A stretch of DNA of 6,767 nucleotides from Oscillospiraceae bacterium (lineage in GTDB: Bacteria > Bacillota > Clostridia > Oscillospirales > Oscillospiraceae): contig JAIEFH010000035.1 of assembly GCA_029067025.1 (NCBI GenBank), forward strand, positions 1 through 6,767, read 5' to 3'. Numbering within the stretch: position 1 is the first letter of the stretch; the number at the start of each line of letters is the position of its first letter. Below the pieces are notes generated by a model. It saw only the letters and a program-made list of their open reading frames with translations. It did not search any database and was not told the origin of the DNA. The position numbers were made by a program, and so were the translations under genes. This document shows, piece after piece, positions 1 to 5,155 of the stretch.

Positions 1-1856
1 GTGGTGGCCTTGGTGAACTCGCCGTTCCGGGGGAAGGTGGCGTAGGCCGCCGCCATCTCAAAGGTGGATACGCCCCAGGTCAGGCCGCCCATGGACAGCG
101 GACTGCGGTCGATGTCCGACACGACCTGGCCGTTGGCTCTCACATAATAGGGCTCCATGGAGGTAAAGCCGAATTTGTTGACCATGAAGTCGTAGGACGC
201 CTGCGGGGTGACCATCTCCACCACCCGCAGGGCCACGGTGTTCAGCGACACCGTCACCGCGTACTGCACCGTGGTCAGCCCCCGGTAATCGGCCGAGACG
301 TTGAGGGGCCAGACCTTGCCGTTGAGCAGATAGGGGTTGTCGTCGATCACCGACGCGGGGGTGATAAGCCCCATCTCAATGGCCGGACCGTAGACGGACA
401 AGGGCTTGATGGACGACCCGGGCTGGCGCGTGGTGGTCACCGGCCAGATAGAACCCCGGTTCACCGTCTTTTCCGCCGTGCTGCCCAAGGCCACCACGTA
501 GCCGGTGCTGTTGTCCACCACCGAGATGGCGGACATGAGCCGCTGGCCGGTTTTGGAGGACACCTGATCCAGGTTGGAGCGGTCATTGAACACCGTGTCC
601 ACCGCCGACTGCGCCTCCGGATCATAGGCGCAGATGATGGACAGGCCGCCGTTGAGCACCCGCTGCTCACACATGGCCGGACTCATCCCGGTCTCCTCCA
701 CCAGCGCCTCGATGGCCTCGGTGATGACCTCCTCCACATACCAGGAATAGAGGGCGGACGAGGTCTTGGTATCCGCATCGTTGGCATCATCGTCATCCGG
801 AACAGCCTGGAGATCCCGCTTGAACACCAGGGGCTGGGCGATGGCCGCGTCCCGCTCCGCCTCGGTGATATAGGCGCCGTCGGGGGAGATCTCCGGGTCG
901 GCCATCAGCTTCAGGATGGTCTCCTGCCGGGCCTTGTTGAACTCCCGGTTGGTCCATACCGAGCCGTTGTCATAGGAATGTTCCGCCCCGCAGTACTCGC
1001 ACACGTCGTCTTTGGTCAGCGAGTACAGCTTGCACTCCGGATTCTGGCACTGGTAGCGCACCACGTCCACCACGCCGTAGGGCGCGTACAGGGACGGGTT
1101 GTTGGTGATGCCCGCCAGGCTGGCGCACTCGGCCAGGGACAGATCCCACACGTCCTTGCCGAAGTAGTACTTGGACGCGGCCTGAACGCCGTAGCACCGG
1201 TTTCCCAGATAGATATAATTAAGGTAGAAGGTGATGATGTCTTTTTTGGTGTAGTTGTTTTCCAGCTCCAGGGCCGAGAAGATCTCCAGGATCTTCCGGT
1301 TCACCGTGACGTCGTTGCGCCCGGTGGCGTTTTTGATGCTCTGCTGGGTGATGGTGGAGCCGCCCTGGATGTTGCCGCCGGTGAACATCCGCAGCAGGCC
1401 CGACGCGGTCCGCCGCCAGTCCACCCCGTTGTGGGTGGGGAAGCGCTTGTCCTCCACGGCGATGATCGCGTTGATCAGATCCTCCGGAATCTGATCGTAC
1501 TCTATCAGCTCCCGGTTCTCCTCGCCCGACAGGGTCTGGAGCTCCACCAGCATTCCGGTGCTCTTGTCCTGATAATAGATGACCGAGTTCTCGTTCATGG
1601 CGTAGTCTTCCAGGCGCAGGTAGGTCTGGGGCATGACCACCGTTTTGACATAGACGACGGCATAGCAGACCATAAAGCAGCCGGTGATGACGCCGATCAG
1701 CAGCAGAGTACCGATCACCTGGAAGAAGCGGATGATAATGGTCAGCCAAATGGGGCGGCGCCGCCGTTTGCGCCTGGAACGGGGCTCCCGCCGGCCGCCG
1801 GGCTGAGCCTGCGGCTCCCGGCGCTCTGGAGCGCGGTTTTGGTTCGTATCTGACAT
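1..1856 (-). CDS. Class A penicillin-binding protein (PBP1A type), 3' end off the window
   Basis: This bifunctional peptidoglycan synthase polymerises lipid II (GT51 domain) and cross-links stem peptides (transpeptidase) on the outer face of the membrane. 618 residues are visible and the frame stays open to the left edge. The ATG at 1856 is preceded by GGAGGG at 1863-1868. Residues 1-35 are an Arg/Pro-rich cytoplasmic tail, and about 46-70 form the single membrane anchor. GT51 follows, with the catalytic glutamate in EDKRF (E135), GGSTITQQ (165-172) and a classic YLN...G...YG stretch. A four-cysteine insert lies at 270-289. An Asp-rich linker then leads to the transpeptidase domain, with SSIK (S481, K484) in QPGSSIKP and SLN at 537-539. 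The KTG box should lie beyond the window edge. The family is the ponA/mrcA/pbpF type, but which paralogue this is cannot be told from this fragment. Confidence 0.95.
   Translation of the reverse strand, partial: MSDTNQNRAPERREPQAQPGGRREPRSRRKRRRRPIWLTIIIRFFQVIGTLLLIGVITGCFMVCYAVVYVKTVVMPQTYLRLEDYAMNENSVIYYQDKSTGMLVELQTLSGEENRELIEYDQIPEDLINAIIAVEDKRFPTHNGVDWRRTASGLLRMFTGGNIQGGSTITQQSIKNATGRNDVTVNRKILEIFSALELENNYTKKDIITFYLNYIYLGNRCYGVQAASKYYFGKDVWDLSLAECASLAGITNNPSLYAPYGVVDVVRYQCQNPECKLYSLTKDDVCEYCGAEHSYDNGSVWTNREFNKARQETILKLMADPEISPDGAYITEAERDAAIAQPLVFKRDLQAVPDDDDANDADTKTSSALYSWYVEEVITEAIEALVEETGMSPAMCEQRVLNGGLSIICAYDPEAQSAVDTVFNDRSNLDQVSSKTGQRLMSAISVVDNSTGYVVALGSTAEKTVNRGSIWPVTTTRQPGSSIKPLSVYGPAIEMGLITPASVIDDNPYLLNGKVWPLNVSADYRGLTTVQYAVTVSLNTVALRVVEMVTPQASYDFMVNKFGFTSMEPYYVRANGQVVSDIDRSPLSMGGLTWGVSTFEMAAAYATFPRNGEFTKAT
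973..1049 (-). other. Four-cysteine zinc-ribbon-like insert in the PBP
   Basis: Directly after the GT51 core the PBP carries Cys270, Cys275, Cys286 and Cys289, spaced C-X4-C-X10-C-X2-C (CQNPEC ... CEYCG). This is the layout of a small structural zinc ribbon. The spacing is read directly. Metal binding is inference, and the cysteines could instead form disulfides if the loop is extracellular. PBPs of the ponA type that I know do not carry such a module at this place. Confidence 0.6.
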
Positions 1857-1962
1857 TGAGATCCCTCCGATGTATTTCGCCGTCCCACCCTGGCGGGACG
1901 GCCGGGTCCCTCTCTCTCGGGGCCGCCGGCCCCCGACCGCGGGCGTGCCCCGCCCGGCAATC
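1857..1962 (-). promoter_or_regulatory. GC-rich, hairpin-rich 5' leader of the PBP mRNA
   Basis: The leader holds several inverted repeats in a row: CCGTCCC/GGGACGG (1880-1886 and 1895-1901), GGGGCC/GGCCCC (1919-1924 and 1928-1933) and GGGC/GCCC (1941-1950). None is followed by a T run on the transcribed strand, so an intrinsic terminator or a classic attenuator is not supported. The ribosome site GGAGGG (1863-1868) lies downstream of all three. I recognise no known riboswitch. Confidence 0.4.
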
Positions 1963-1968
1963 ATTGGT

Positions 1969-1997
1969 ATTATACCACGGTCAAACCGATTTGTCCA
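1969..1997 (-). promoter_or_regulatory. Sigma-A promoter of the PBP gene
   Basis: On the minus strand TGGACA (1997-1992) is followed after exactly 17 bases by a perfect TATAAT (1974-1969). The predicted start is near 1962, giving a leader of about 105 nt before the ATG at 1856. It stands back to back with the promoter of the DUF1292 gene, with 67 bp between the two -35 boxes. Confidence 0.75.
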
Positions 1998-2064
1998 CCC
2001 TGGTCAAAACGACAGGTTTCGGTCCTTCCAGTCACTGGCTTTCGTAGAAATTTTATGTTCCCTC

Positions 2065-2093
2065 TTGCAATTTCCTTTGCCAGCCGTTACAAT
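2065..2093 (+). promoter_or_regulatory. Sigma-A promoter of the DUF1292 gene (and probably the 6S-like RNA)
   Basis: TTGCAA (2065-2070), a 17-base spacer and TACAAT (2088-2093) give a near-consensus housekeeping promoter with a start near 2100. The roughly 44-nt leader contains a 5-bp stem, GGCGG/CCGCC (2106-2110 and 2121-2125), ending just before the ribosome site. No other convincing promoter is seen before the RNA element at 2428. Confidence 0.7.
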
Positions 2094-2128
2094 AGAGTCA
2101 CAGCAGGCGGATCCATTTGGCCGCCGGT

Positions 2129-2135
2129 AAGGAGG
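2129..2135 (+). promoter_or_regulatory. Ribosome binding site fixing the DUF1292 start
   Basis: A full AAGGAGG sits 8 bases before ATG 2144. It rules out the upstream in-frame TTG at 2117, which would place this site inside the coding region. Confidence 0.85.
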
Positions 2136-2143
2136 ATTCCGCC

Positions 2144-2425
2144 ATGAGCGAAGAATACGGCCCTGATTTCGTGTCGATCACCGATGACGAGGGCAATGAA
2201 TTTGAACTGGAGCATCTGGGCACCCTGGAATACAACGGCCAGGAGTATATGGCTTTCGTCCCCGCCGACATGGACGAGGACGACGAGGACTTCGGCCTGA
2301 TCCTTCTCAAGGTCATTGAGCAGGACGGGGAGCAGCTTCTGGCCGACATCGACGACGAGCAGGAGCTCAACGCCGTCTATGAAAAATTCATGGAAGAGCT
2401 GTTCGAGGACGAGGAGGACGAATAG
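2144..2425 (+). CDS. DUF1292 (YrzB-like) small acidic protein
   Basis: A 93-residue cytoplasmic protein matching the DUF1292 family, seen in the pattern of an acidic beta-rich start (FVSITDDEGNEFELEHLG), a central EYMAFVPAD block, an ILLKVIE strand and an acidic C-terminal helix. The family is widespread in Firmicutes and has no established biochemical role. About 35 of 93 residues are Asp or Glu, with only two lysines and no arginine, so the protein is strongly negative. It has no signal peptide or membrane segment. The start is fixed by AAGGAGG at 2129-2135. No terminator follows; the stop codon is three bases from a folded RNA element, so the two are probably in one transcript. In Bacillus, yrzB lies in a different setting, near yrrK, so context gives no clear role here. 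Confidence 0.9.
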   Translation: MSEEYGPDFVSITDDEGNEFELEHLGTLEYNGQEYMAFVPADMDEDDEDFGLILLKVIEQDGEQLLADIDDEQELNAVYEKFMEELFEDEEDE

Positions 2426-2427
2426 AA

Positions 2428-2634
2428 CACCCCCCTGCCGGGTTCTAACTACGTGACCTTGCCCTGTTAAAACCCACATTTCTTAAACGGGACGCCCCAC
2501 TCGCGCGGCGGTTCGCAGACCTCCCGGCCCTCTTTGAAGGTATCTGGACGTTGGGAGCGGTAAAGCCAAGCGGAGGCGACCCACCTGCATTTTTGTGCAG
2601 GTTTTTAATGGGGCGGCACGGCCACGGCGGGGGT
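2428..2634 (+). ncRNA. ssrS: 6S-like RNA (SsrS type), regulator of RNA polymerase
   Basis: 6S RNA mimics an open promoter and binds the housekeeping RNA polymerase holoenzyme, mainly in stationary phase. The region has the right length (about 205 nt) and rod-like shape. The ends pair: 2429-2434 with 2629-2634, then, after a CT bulge, 2437-2440 with 2625-2628. A small hairpin follows (GGTT 2441-2444 with GACC 2455-2458), then TGCC 2460-2463 with GGCA 2615-2618. A large unpaired centre comes next (ACCCACATTTCTTAAACGGG around 2472-2491), facing a 3'-side hairpin CCTGCA/TGCAGG (2584-2601). The apical arm closes with CTCCC/GGGAG (2521-2525 and 2553-2557). The ACCCACATTT stretch resembles clostridial 6S RNAs as I remember them, but the call rests mainly on shape. 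If not 6S, it is still a structured non-coding RNA. Confidence 0.6.
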
Positions 2635-2645
2635 CTGCCCAAACT

Positions 2646-2678
2646 AGGCGGAAGGGTTTTACACCCTTCCGCCTTTTT
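2646..2678 (+). terminator. Intrinsic terminator after the 6S-like RNA
   Basis: A perfect 12-bp stem (AGGCGGAAGGGT, 2646-2657, with ACCCTTCCGCCT, 2663-2674) with a 5-base loop ends in a TTTTT run (2674-2678). It closes the DUF1292/6S-like transcription unit before the next promoter. Confidence 0.92.
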
Positions 2679-2715
2679 CTGATTTGTGAATTTTTATTCT
2701 TAGAGGAATTTAGCC

Positions 2716-2744
2716 TTGCAACCGTTGTTTCGCCATGTTATAAT
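2716..2744 (+). promoter_or_regulatory. Sigma-A promoter of the foldase gene
   Basis: TTGCAA (2716-2721), a 17-base spacer and a perfect TATAAT (2739-2744) predict a start near 2751. The roughly 79-nt leader can fold into a stem with GCGGGG (2760-2765) against CCCCGC (2789-2794) and an inner CGTC/GACG pair. No riboswitch family is recognised in it. Confidence 0.8.
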
Positions 2745-2829
2745 ACCACGTAACGCCCTGCGGGGGTTCGTCTTTTGCGGACGCGCGGCCCCGCCATCAC
2801 TACACGAACACTGAGAGGATTGATATACC

Positions 2830-4386
2830 ATGAGCGCATCCAGAGAGAAAAAGCAGCGTCAGAACGCCGGCCCCAACCAAAAGGCCCTTAAGGCCCAGCA
2901 GGAGCAGGCGGCCCGCAAGCATAAGACCATCGTCTACTCCATCGTAGGCGCCGTGGCCGCGGTCCTGGTGATCGCACTGCTGGTCTGGCGCACCGGCTTT
3001 TTCCAGGCCCGATCCACCGCCGCCACCGTGGGCGATGAGAACCTCACCACCGCCCAGCTGAGCTACTATTATCACACAATCCGCAACAACTTTATCAACT
3101 CCTACTACGGCTCCTTCATGGGCTTCGACAACACCAAGCCTGACGACGAGCAGATCTACGACCCCACGAGCGGCCAGACCTACCGGGACTATTTCATGGA
3201 ACTCGCGCTGGATAACGCCCAGTTCGCCTATGCCCTGGAGCGGGAGGCCCTGAACTCCGGCCACACCGAGGATGAGATCAAGGACGACCTCGCCACCGCC
3301 ATTGCCAACGCGAAGTCTGCCGCCTCCAGGAGCGGGGTCAGCTACTCCTCCTATCTGCGGCTTGTCTACGGCTCTTATATGAGCACCGGCGTGTTTGAGC
3401 GGGAACTCACCCGCAACCTGATGGCAAACCTGGTGAACAATGAAAAGTATAACACACTCTATGACAGCTATGCCCAGACCGACCTGGAGGACTACTACAA
3501 GGAGAACGCCGACTCTCTGGATACCATCGAGTATTCCTACCTCTATTTCTCCACCCCCTTCGTGGACACCAAGGATGAGGATGGCAACGAGCTGGACGAG
3601 GACAAGGCTCAGGAACTGAAAGACCAGGCCAAGGCCGAGACCAAGGAGAAGGCCGAGGAGGCCCTGGAGGCCGTCAAGAGCGGGAGTACCTTTGCCACTC
3701 AGGCGGGGAAGTATGAACTCACTTCCTCCGGTGACCATACCACAGTGGTCGGCACCAATTCTGTCCCCTCCGCCTACCGGGAGCAGCTGCTTGAACTGGC
3801 CAAGGACGAGTGCGATCTGGTGGAAGTGGACGGCGGCTATTACGTCATTTCCTTCCATGACCGCTATCTGGAGGACGCCCCCACTCAGGACGTGCGCCAC
3901 ATCCTGGCTCTCGCGGAGAGCACCACCGATGAGAGCGGCAACTCAGTCGCCCCCACCGACGACGCCTGGGCCGCCGCCAAGGCCAAGATGGACGAGATCC
4001 AGACCGCGTGGGATTCCAGCGACAAGACTGAGGAGGCCTTCGCCAAGCTGGCCAATGAGAAATCCGACGACGGAGACGGCACCACCGGCGGCCTGTACAC
4101 CCGAGTGCCCAAGAACCCTGCTTACGGCTCCTTCGTCTCCGAGCTTGATACCTGGATGTATGACAGCAGCCGTCAGCCCGGCGATGTCGCCATGATCCAG
4201 CACAACGAGGAAGGCGGCAGCTATTACGGCTACCACCTGATCTACTACGTGGGTGAGAACGAGCCTGTCTGGATGAGCACCGCCCGCAGCAGTTTGGCGG
4301 GAACGGCCCTCGACGAGTGGGAGGACGGCATTTTCACCAACTATCCCACCGCTGAGAGCGGCGGCGCCAGCTATCTGGGGAAGTAA
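2830..4386 (+). CDS. Membrane-anchored parvulin-type peptidyl-prolyl isomerase (PrsA/SurA-like foldase)
   Basis: This 518-residue foldase should catalyse cis-trans proline isomerisation and assist folding of exported proteins on the outer membrane face. Residues 1-32 are Lys/Gln/Ala-rich, and about 33-55 form an uncleaved membrane anchor. There is no lipobox cysteine, unlike Bacillus PrsA. Residues about 61-225 form a helical SurA-N-like chaperone region. Residues 235-346 look like a worn parvulin module, with YSYLYFS at its start and GYYVISFHDRY at its end. Residues 353-477 are a clearer PPIC domain, with RHIL (356-359), GGLYTRVPKN from 420 and YGYHLIYYV (466-474). The start ATG follows GAGAGGAT. 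Codon use is GC-rich like its neighbours, and Tyr and Glu are frequent. It is transcribed alone, between its own promoter and the 4401-4436 terminator. Whether the second domain is active cannot be told. Confidence 0.88.
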   Translation: MSASREKKQRQNAGPNQKALKAQQEQAARKHKTIVYSIVGAVAAVLVIALLVWRTGFFQARSTAATVGDENLTTAQLSYYYHTIRNNFINSYYGSFMGFDNTKPDDEQIYDPTSGQTYRDYFMELALDNAQFAYALEREALNSGHTEDEIKDDLATAIANAKSAASRSGVSYSSYLRLVYGSYMSTGVFERELTRNLMANLVNNEKYNTLYDSYAQTDLEDYYKENADSLDTIEYSYLYFSTPFVDTKDEDGNELDEDKAQELKDQAKAETKEKAEEALEAVKSGSTFATQAGKYELTSSGDHTTVVGTNSVPSAYREQLLELAKDECDLVEVDGGYYVISFHDRYLEDAPTQDVRHILALAESTTDESGNSVAPTDDAWAAAKAKMDEIQTAWDSSDKTEEAFAKLANEKSDDGDGTTGGLYTRVPKNPAYGSFVSELDTWMYDSSRQPGDVAMIQHNEEGGSYYGYHLIYYVGENEPVWMSTARSSLAGTALDEWEDGIFTNYPTAESGGASYLGK

Positions 4387-4400
4387 TGAAATGAACCGCG

Positions 4401-4436
4401 AAAAAGAGGGCCGGGCAATTGCCCGGCCCTCTTTTT
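4401..4436. terminator. Bidirectional intrinsic terminator (perfect 36-bp palindrome)
   Basis: Arms 4401-4418 and 4419-4436 are perfectly complementary: AAAAAGAGGGCCGGGC, an AATT centre, then GCCCGGCCCTCTTTTT. Read rightwards it ends in TTTTT for the foldase gene. Read leftwards it also ends in a T run for the converging PAP2 gene. It sits between two convergent stop codons, where a shared terminator is expected. Confidence 0.92.
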
Positions 4437-4476
4437 ATAAGGATTCTTTTCCGTCCGGTTTCAATGAGCCTGGGGA

Positions 4477-5043
4477 TCATTCCGAGGCCCGCGGACGGCT
4501 CTGGACGCGCTCCCACGCTTTCTTGACCACCCACGCCCCGGCGAGGCCGCACAGGGAGCCGATAACCGCCCCCACCAGCACATCGCTGGGGAAGTGGACG
4601 CCCACGTACAGCCGGGACAGGCCCATCACCACCGCGGCGCACACCGCCGCGATTTTCATCCACTTCTTCGGCGCGGACATACAGACCGCGATGGCAAAGG
4701 CAAAGGCGGCATTGGTGTGGCCCGACGGGAAACTGTTGGGGTCGTGCTCCGGCACCAGGTTGACAAAGTTCTCGATGACCAGCCATGGCCTATCCCTTGC
4801 CACCAGCGGCTTGATGGTGAAGTTCACCACAATGAGCCCGATGAGCATGGCGCACAGCGCCGAGAACCCGGCCTTCCGGGTGGGCTTAAAGAACAGCATC
4901 AGCAGCCCCAGCACAATAAACAGCATCCCCGTATTGCCCAACTGGGTGTACAGCTTCATGAACGGGTCCAGCAGGGCGCAGCGTATGTTCTGGGCGATCC
5001 ACACCAGCACCCGCTCGTCGAATTGTTGAATGACTTCCGGCAT
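4477..5043 (-). CDS. PAP2-family membrane phosphatase
   Basis: This 188-residue integral membrane acid phosphatase of the PAP2 superfamily carries all three signature motifs: KX6RP (K78 to R85-P86, in KPLVARDRP), PSGH (106-109) and SRX5HX3D (S143, R144, H150, D154). H150 is the expected nucleophile and H109 the acid. About five hydrophobic segments flank these motifs. Bacterial members of this size include undecaprenyl-pyrophosphate phosphatases (BcrC type) and lipid phosphate phosphatases. The envelope setting favours undecaprenyl-PP, but substrate cannot be read from sequence. The start is the ATG at 5043, with GGAGGG at 5050-5055 six bases upstream. A longer frame opens at 5334, but it runs antisense through the neighbouring gene and is not hydrophobic. 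The gene converges on the foldase gene and shares its terminator. Confidence 0.93.
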   Translation of the reverse strand: MPEVIQQFDERVLVWIAQNIRCALLDPFMKLYTQLGNTGMLFIVLGLLMLFFKPTRKAGFSALCAMLIGLIVVNFTIKPLVARDRPWLVIENFVNLVPEHDPNSFPSGHTNAAFAFAIAVCMSAPKKWMKIAAVCAAVVMGLSRLYVGVHFPSDVLVGAVIGSLCGLAGAWVVKKAWERVQSRPRASE

Positions 5044-5060
5044 TGTTGTCCCTCCCCGCC

Positions 5061-5076
5061 TTGACCCGTGGGTCAA
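5061..5076. promoter_or_regulatory. Candidate operator: 16-bp perfect palindrome over the -35 box
   Basis: TTGACCCGTGGGTCAA has two perfect 7-bp arms around GT. The left arm contains the -35 box of the rightward promoter, and the right arm lies in its spacer, so a bound dimeric regulator would block polymerase. No regulator gene is visible in the window, and the binding role is inference. Confidence 0.5.
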
Positions 5077-5089
5077 AGCTATGTATAAT
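5061..5089 (+). promoter_or_regulatory. Sigma-A promoter of the GT4-CsaB gene
   Basis: TTGACC (5061-5066), a 17-base spacer and a perfect TATAAT (5084-5089) predict a start near 5096 and a 60-nt leader. The -35 box is the left arm of the palindrome at 5061-5076. Confidence 0.8.
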
Positions 5090-5107
5090 AGATATGTATG
5101 CTCTGTG

Positions 5108-5136
5108 ATTTTACCCCATTCCTTGCCATCTGGCAA
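5108..5136 (-). promoter_or_regulatory. Predicted sigma-A promoter of the PAP2 gene, facing the GT4-CsaB promoter
   Basis: On the minus strand TTGCCA (5136-5131) is followed after 17 bases by TAAAAT (5113-5108), each box matching consensus at five of six bases. The predicted start is near 5101, giving a leader of about 58 nt to ATG 5043. It points straight at the rightward promoter, so the two predicted start sites lie about five bases apart and the transcripts overlap at their 5' ends. Confidence 0.55.
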
Positions 5137-5137
5137 G
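5122..5137. promoter_or_regulatory. Second 16-bp perfect palindrome over the PAP2 -35 box
   Basis: CTTGCCATCTGGCAAG has two 7-bp arms around TC, the same geometry as the palindrome at 5061-5076 but a different half-site. Its right arm, read leftwards, contains the TTGCCA -35 box of the PAP2 promoter. In the rightward mRNA it can form a small hairpin ahead of the ribosome site GGGAGG (5145-5150), so it could act as DNA operator, RNA hairpin or both. Confidence 0.45.
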
Positions 5138-5155
5138 CCCCTTTGGGAGGTTAAT

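Noticed and set aside
978..1853. A 291-codon open frame on the plus strand opposite the PBP gene
   Set aside because: It lies wholly antisense to a gene with all GT51 and transpeptidase motifs, has no ribosome site, and its Val/His/Gly-rich composition is what GC-rich codons give when read backwards.
2028..2038. CCAGTCACTGG inverted repeat between the PBP and DUF1292 promoters as an operator
   Set aside because: The arms are only 5 bp and it does not overlap either promoter box, so chance is a sufficient explanation.
2117..2143. TTG start nine codons upstream for the DUF1292 protein
   Set aside because: The AAGGAGG site at 2129-2135 lies inside that extension and is ideally spaced for ATG 2144.
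2583..2606. A hairpin ACCTGCA/TGCAGGT followed by TTTT, read as a terminator
   Set aside because: The stem is only 7 bp and lies inside the larger fold. The far stronger terminator at 2646-2678 follows, so it fits better as the 3'-side hairpin of the 6S-like RNA.
2800..3900. A 366-codon open frame on the minus strand opposite the foldase gene
   Set aside because: Antisense shadow of a GC-rich gene. It covers a real start, promoter-proximal leader and domain-bearing frame on the other strand and shows no recognisable domain.
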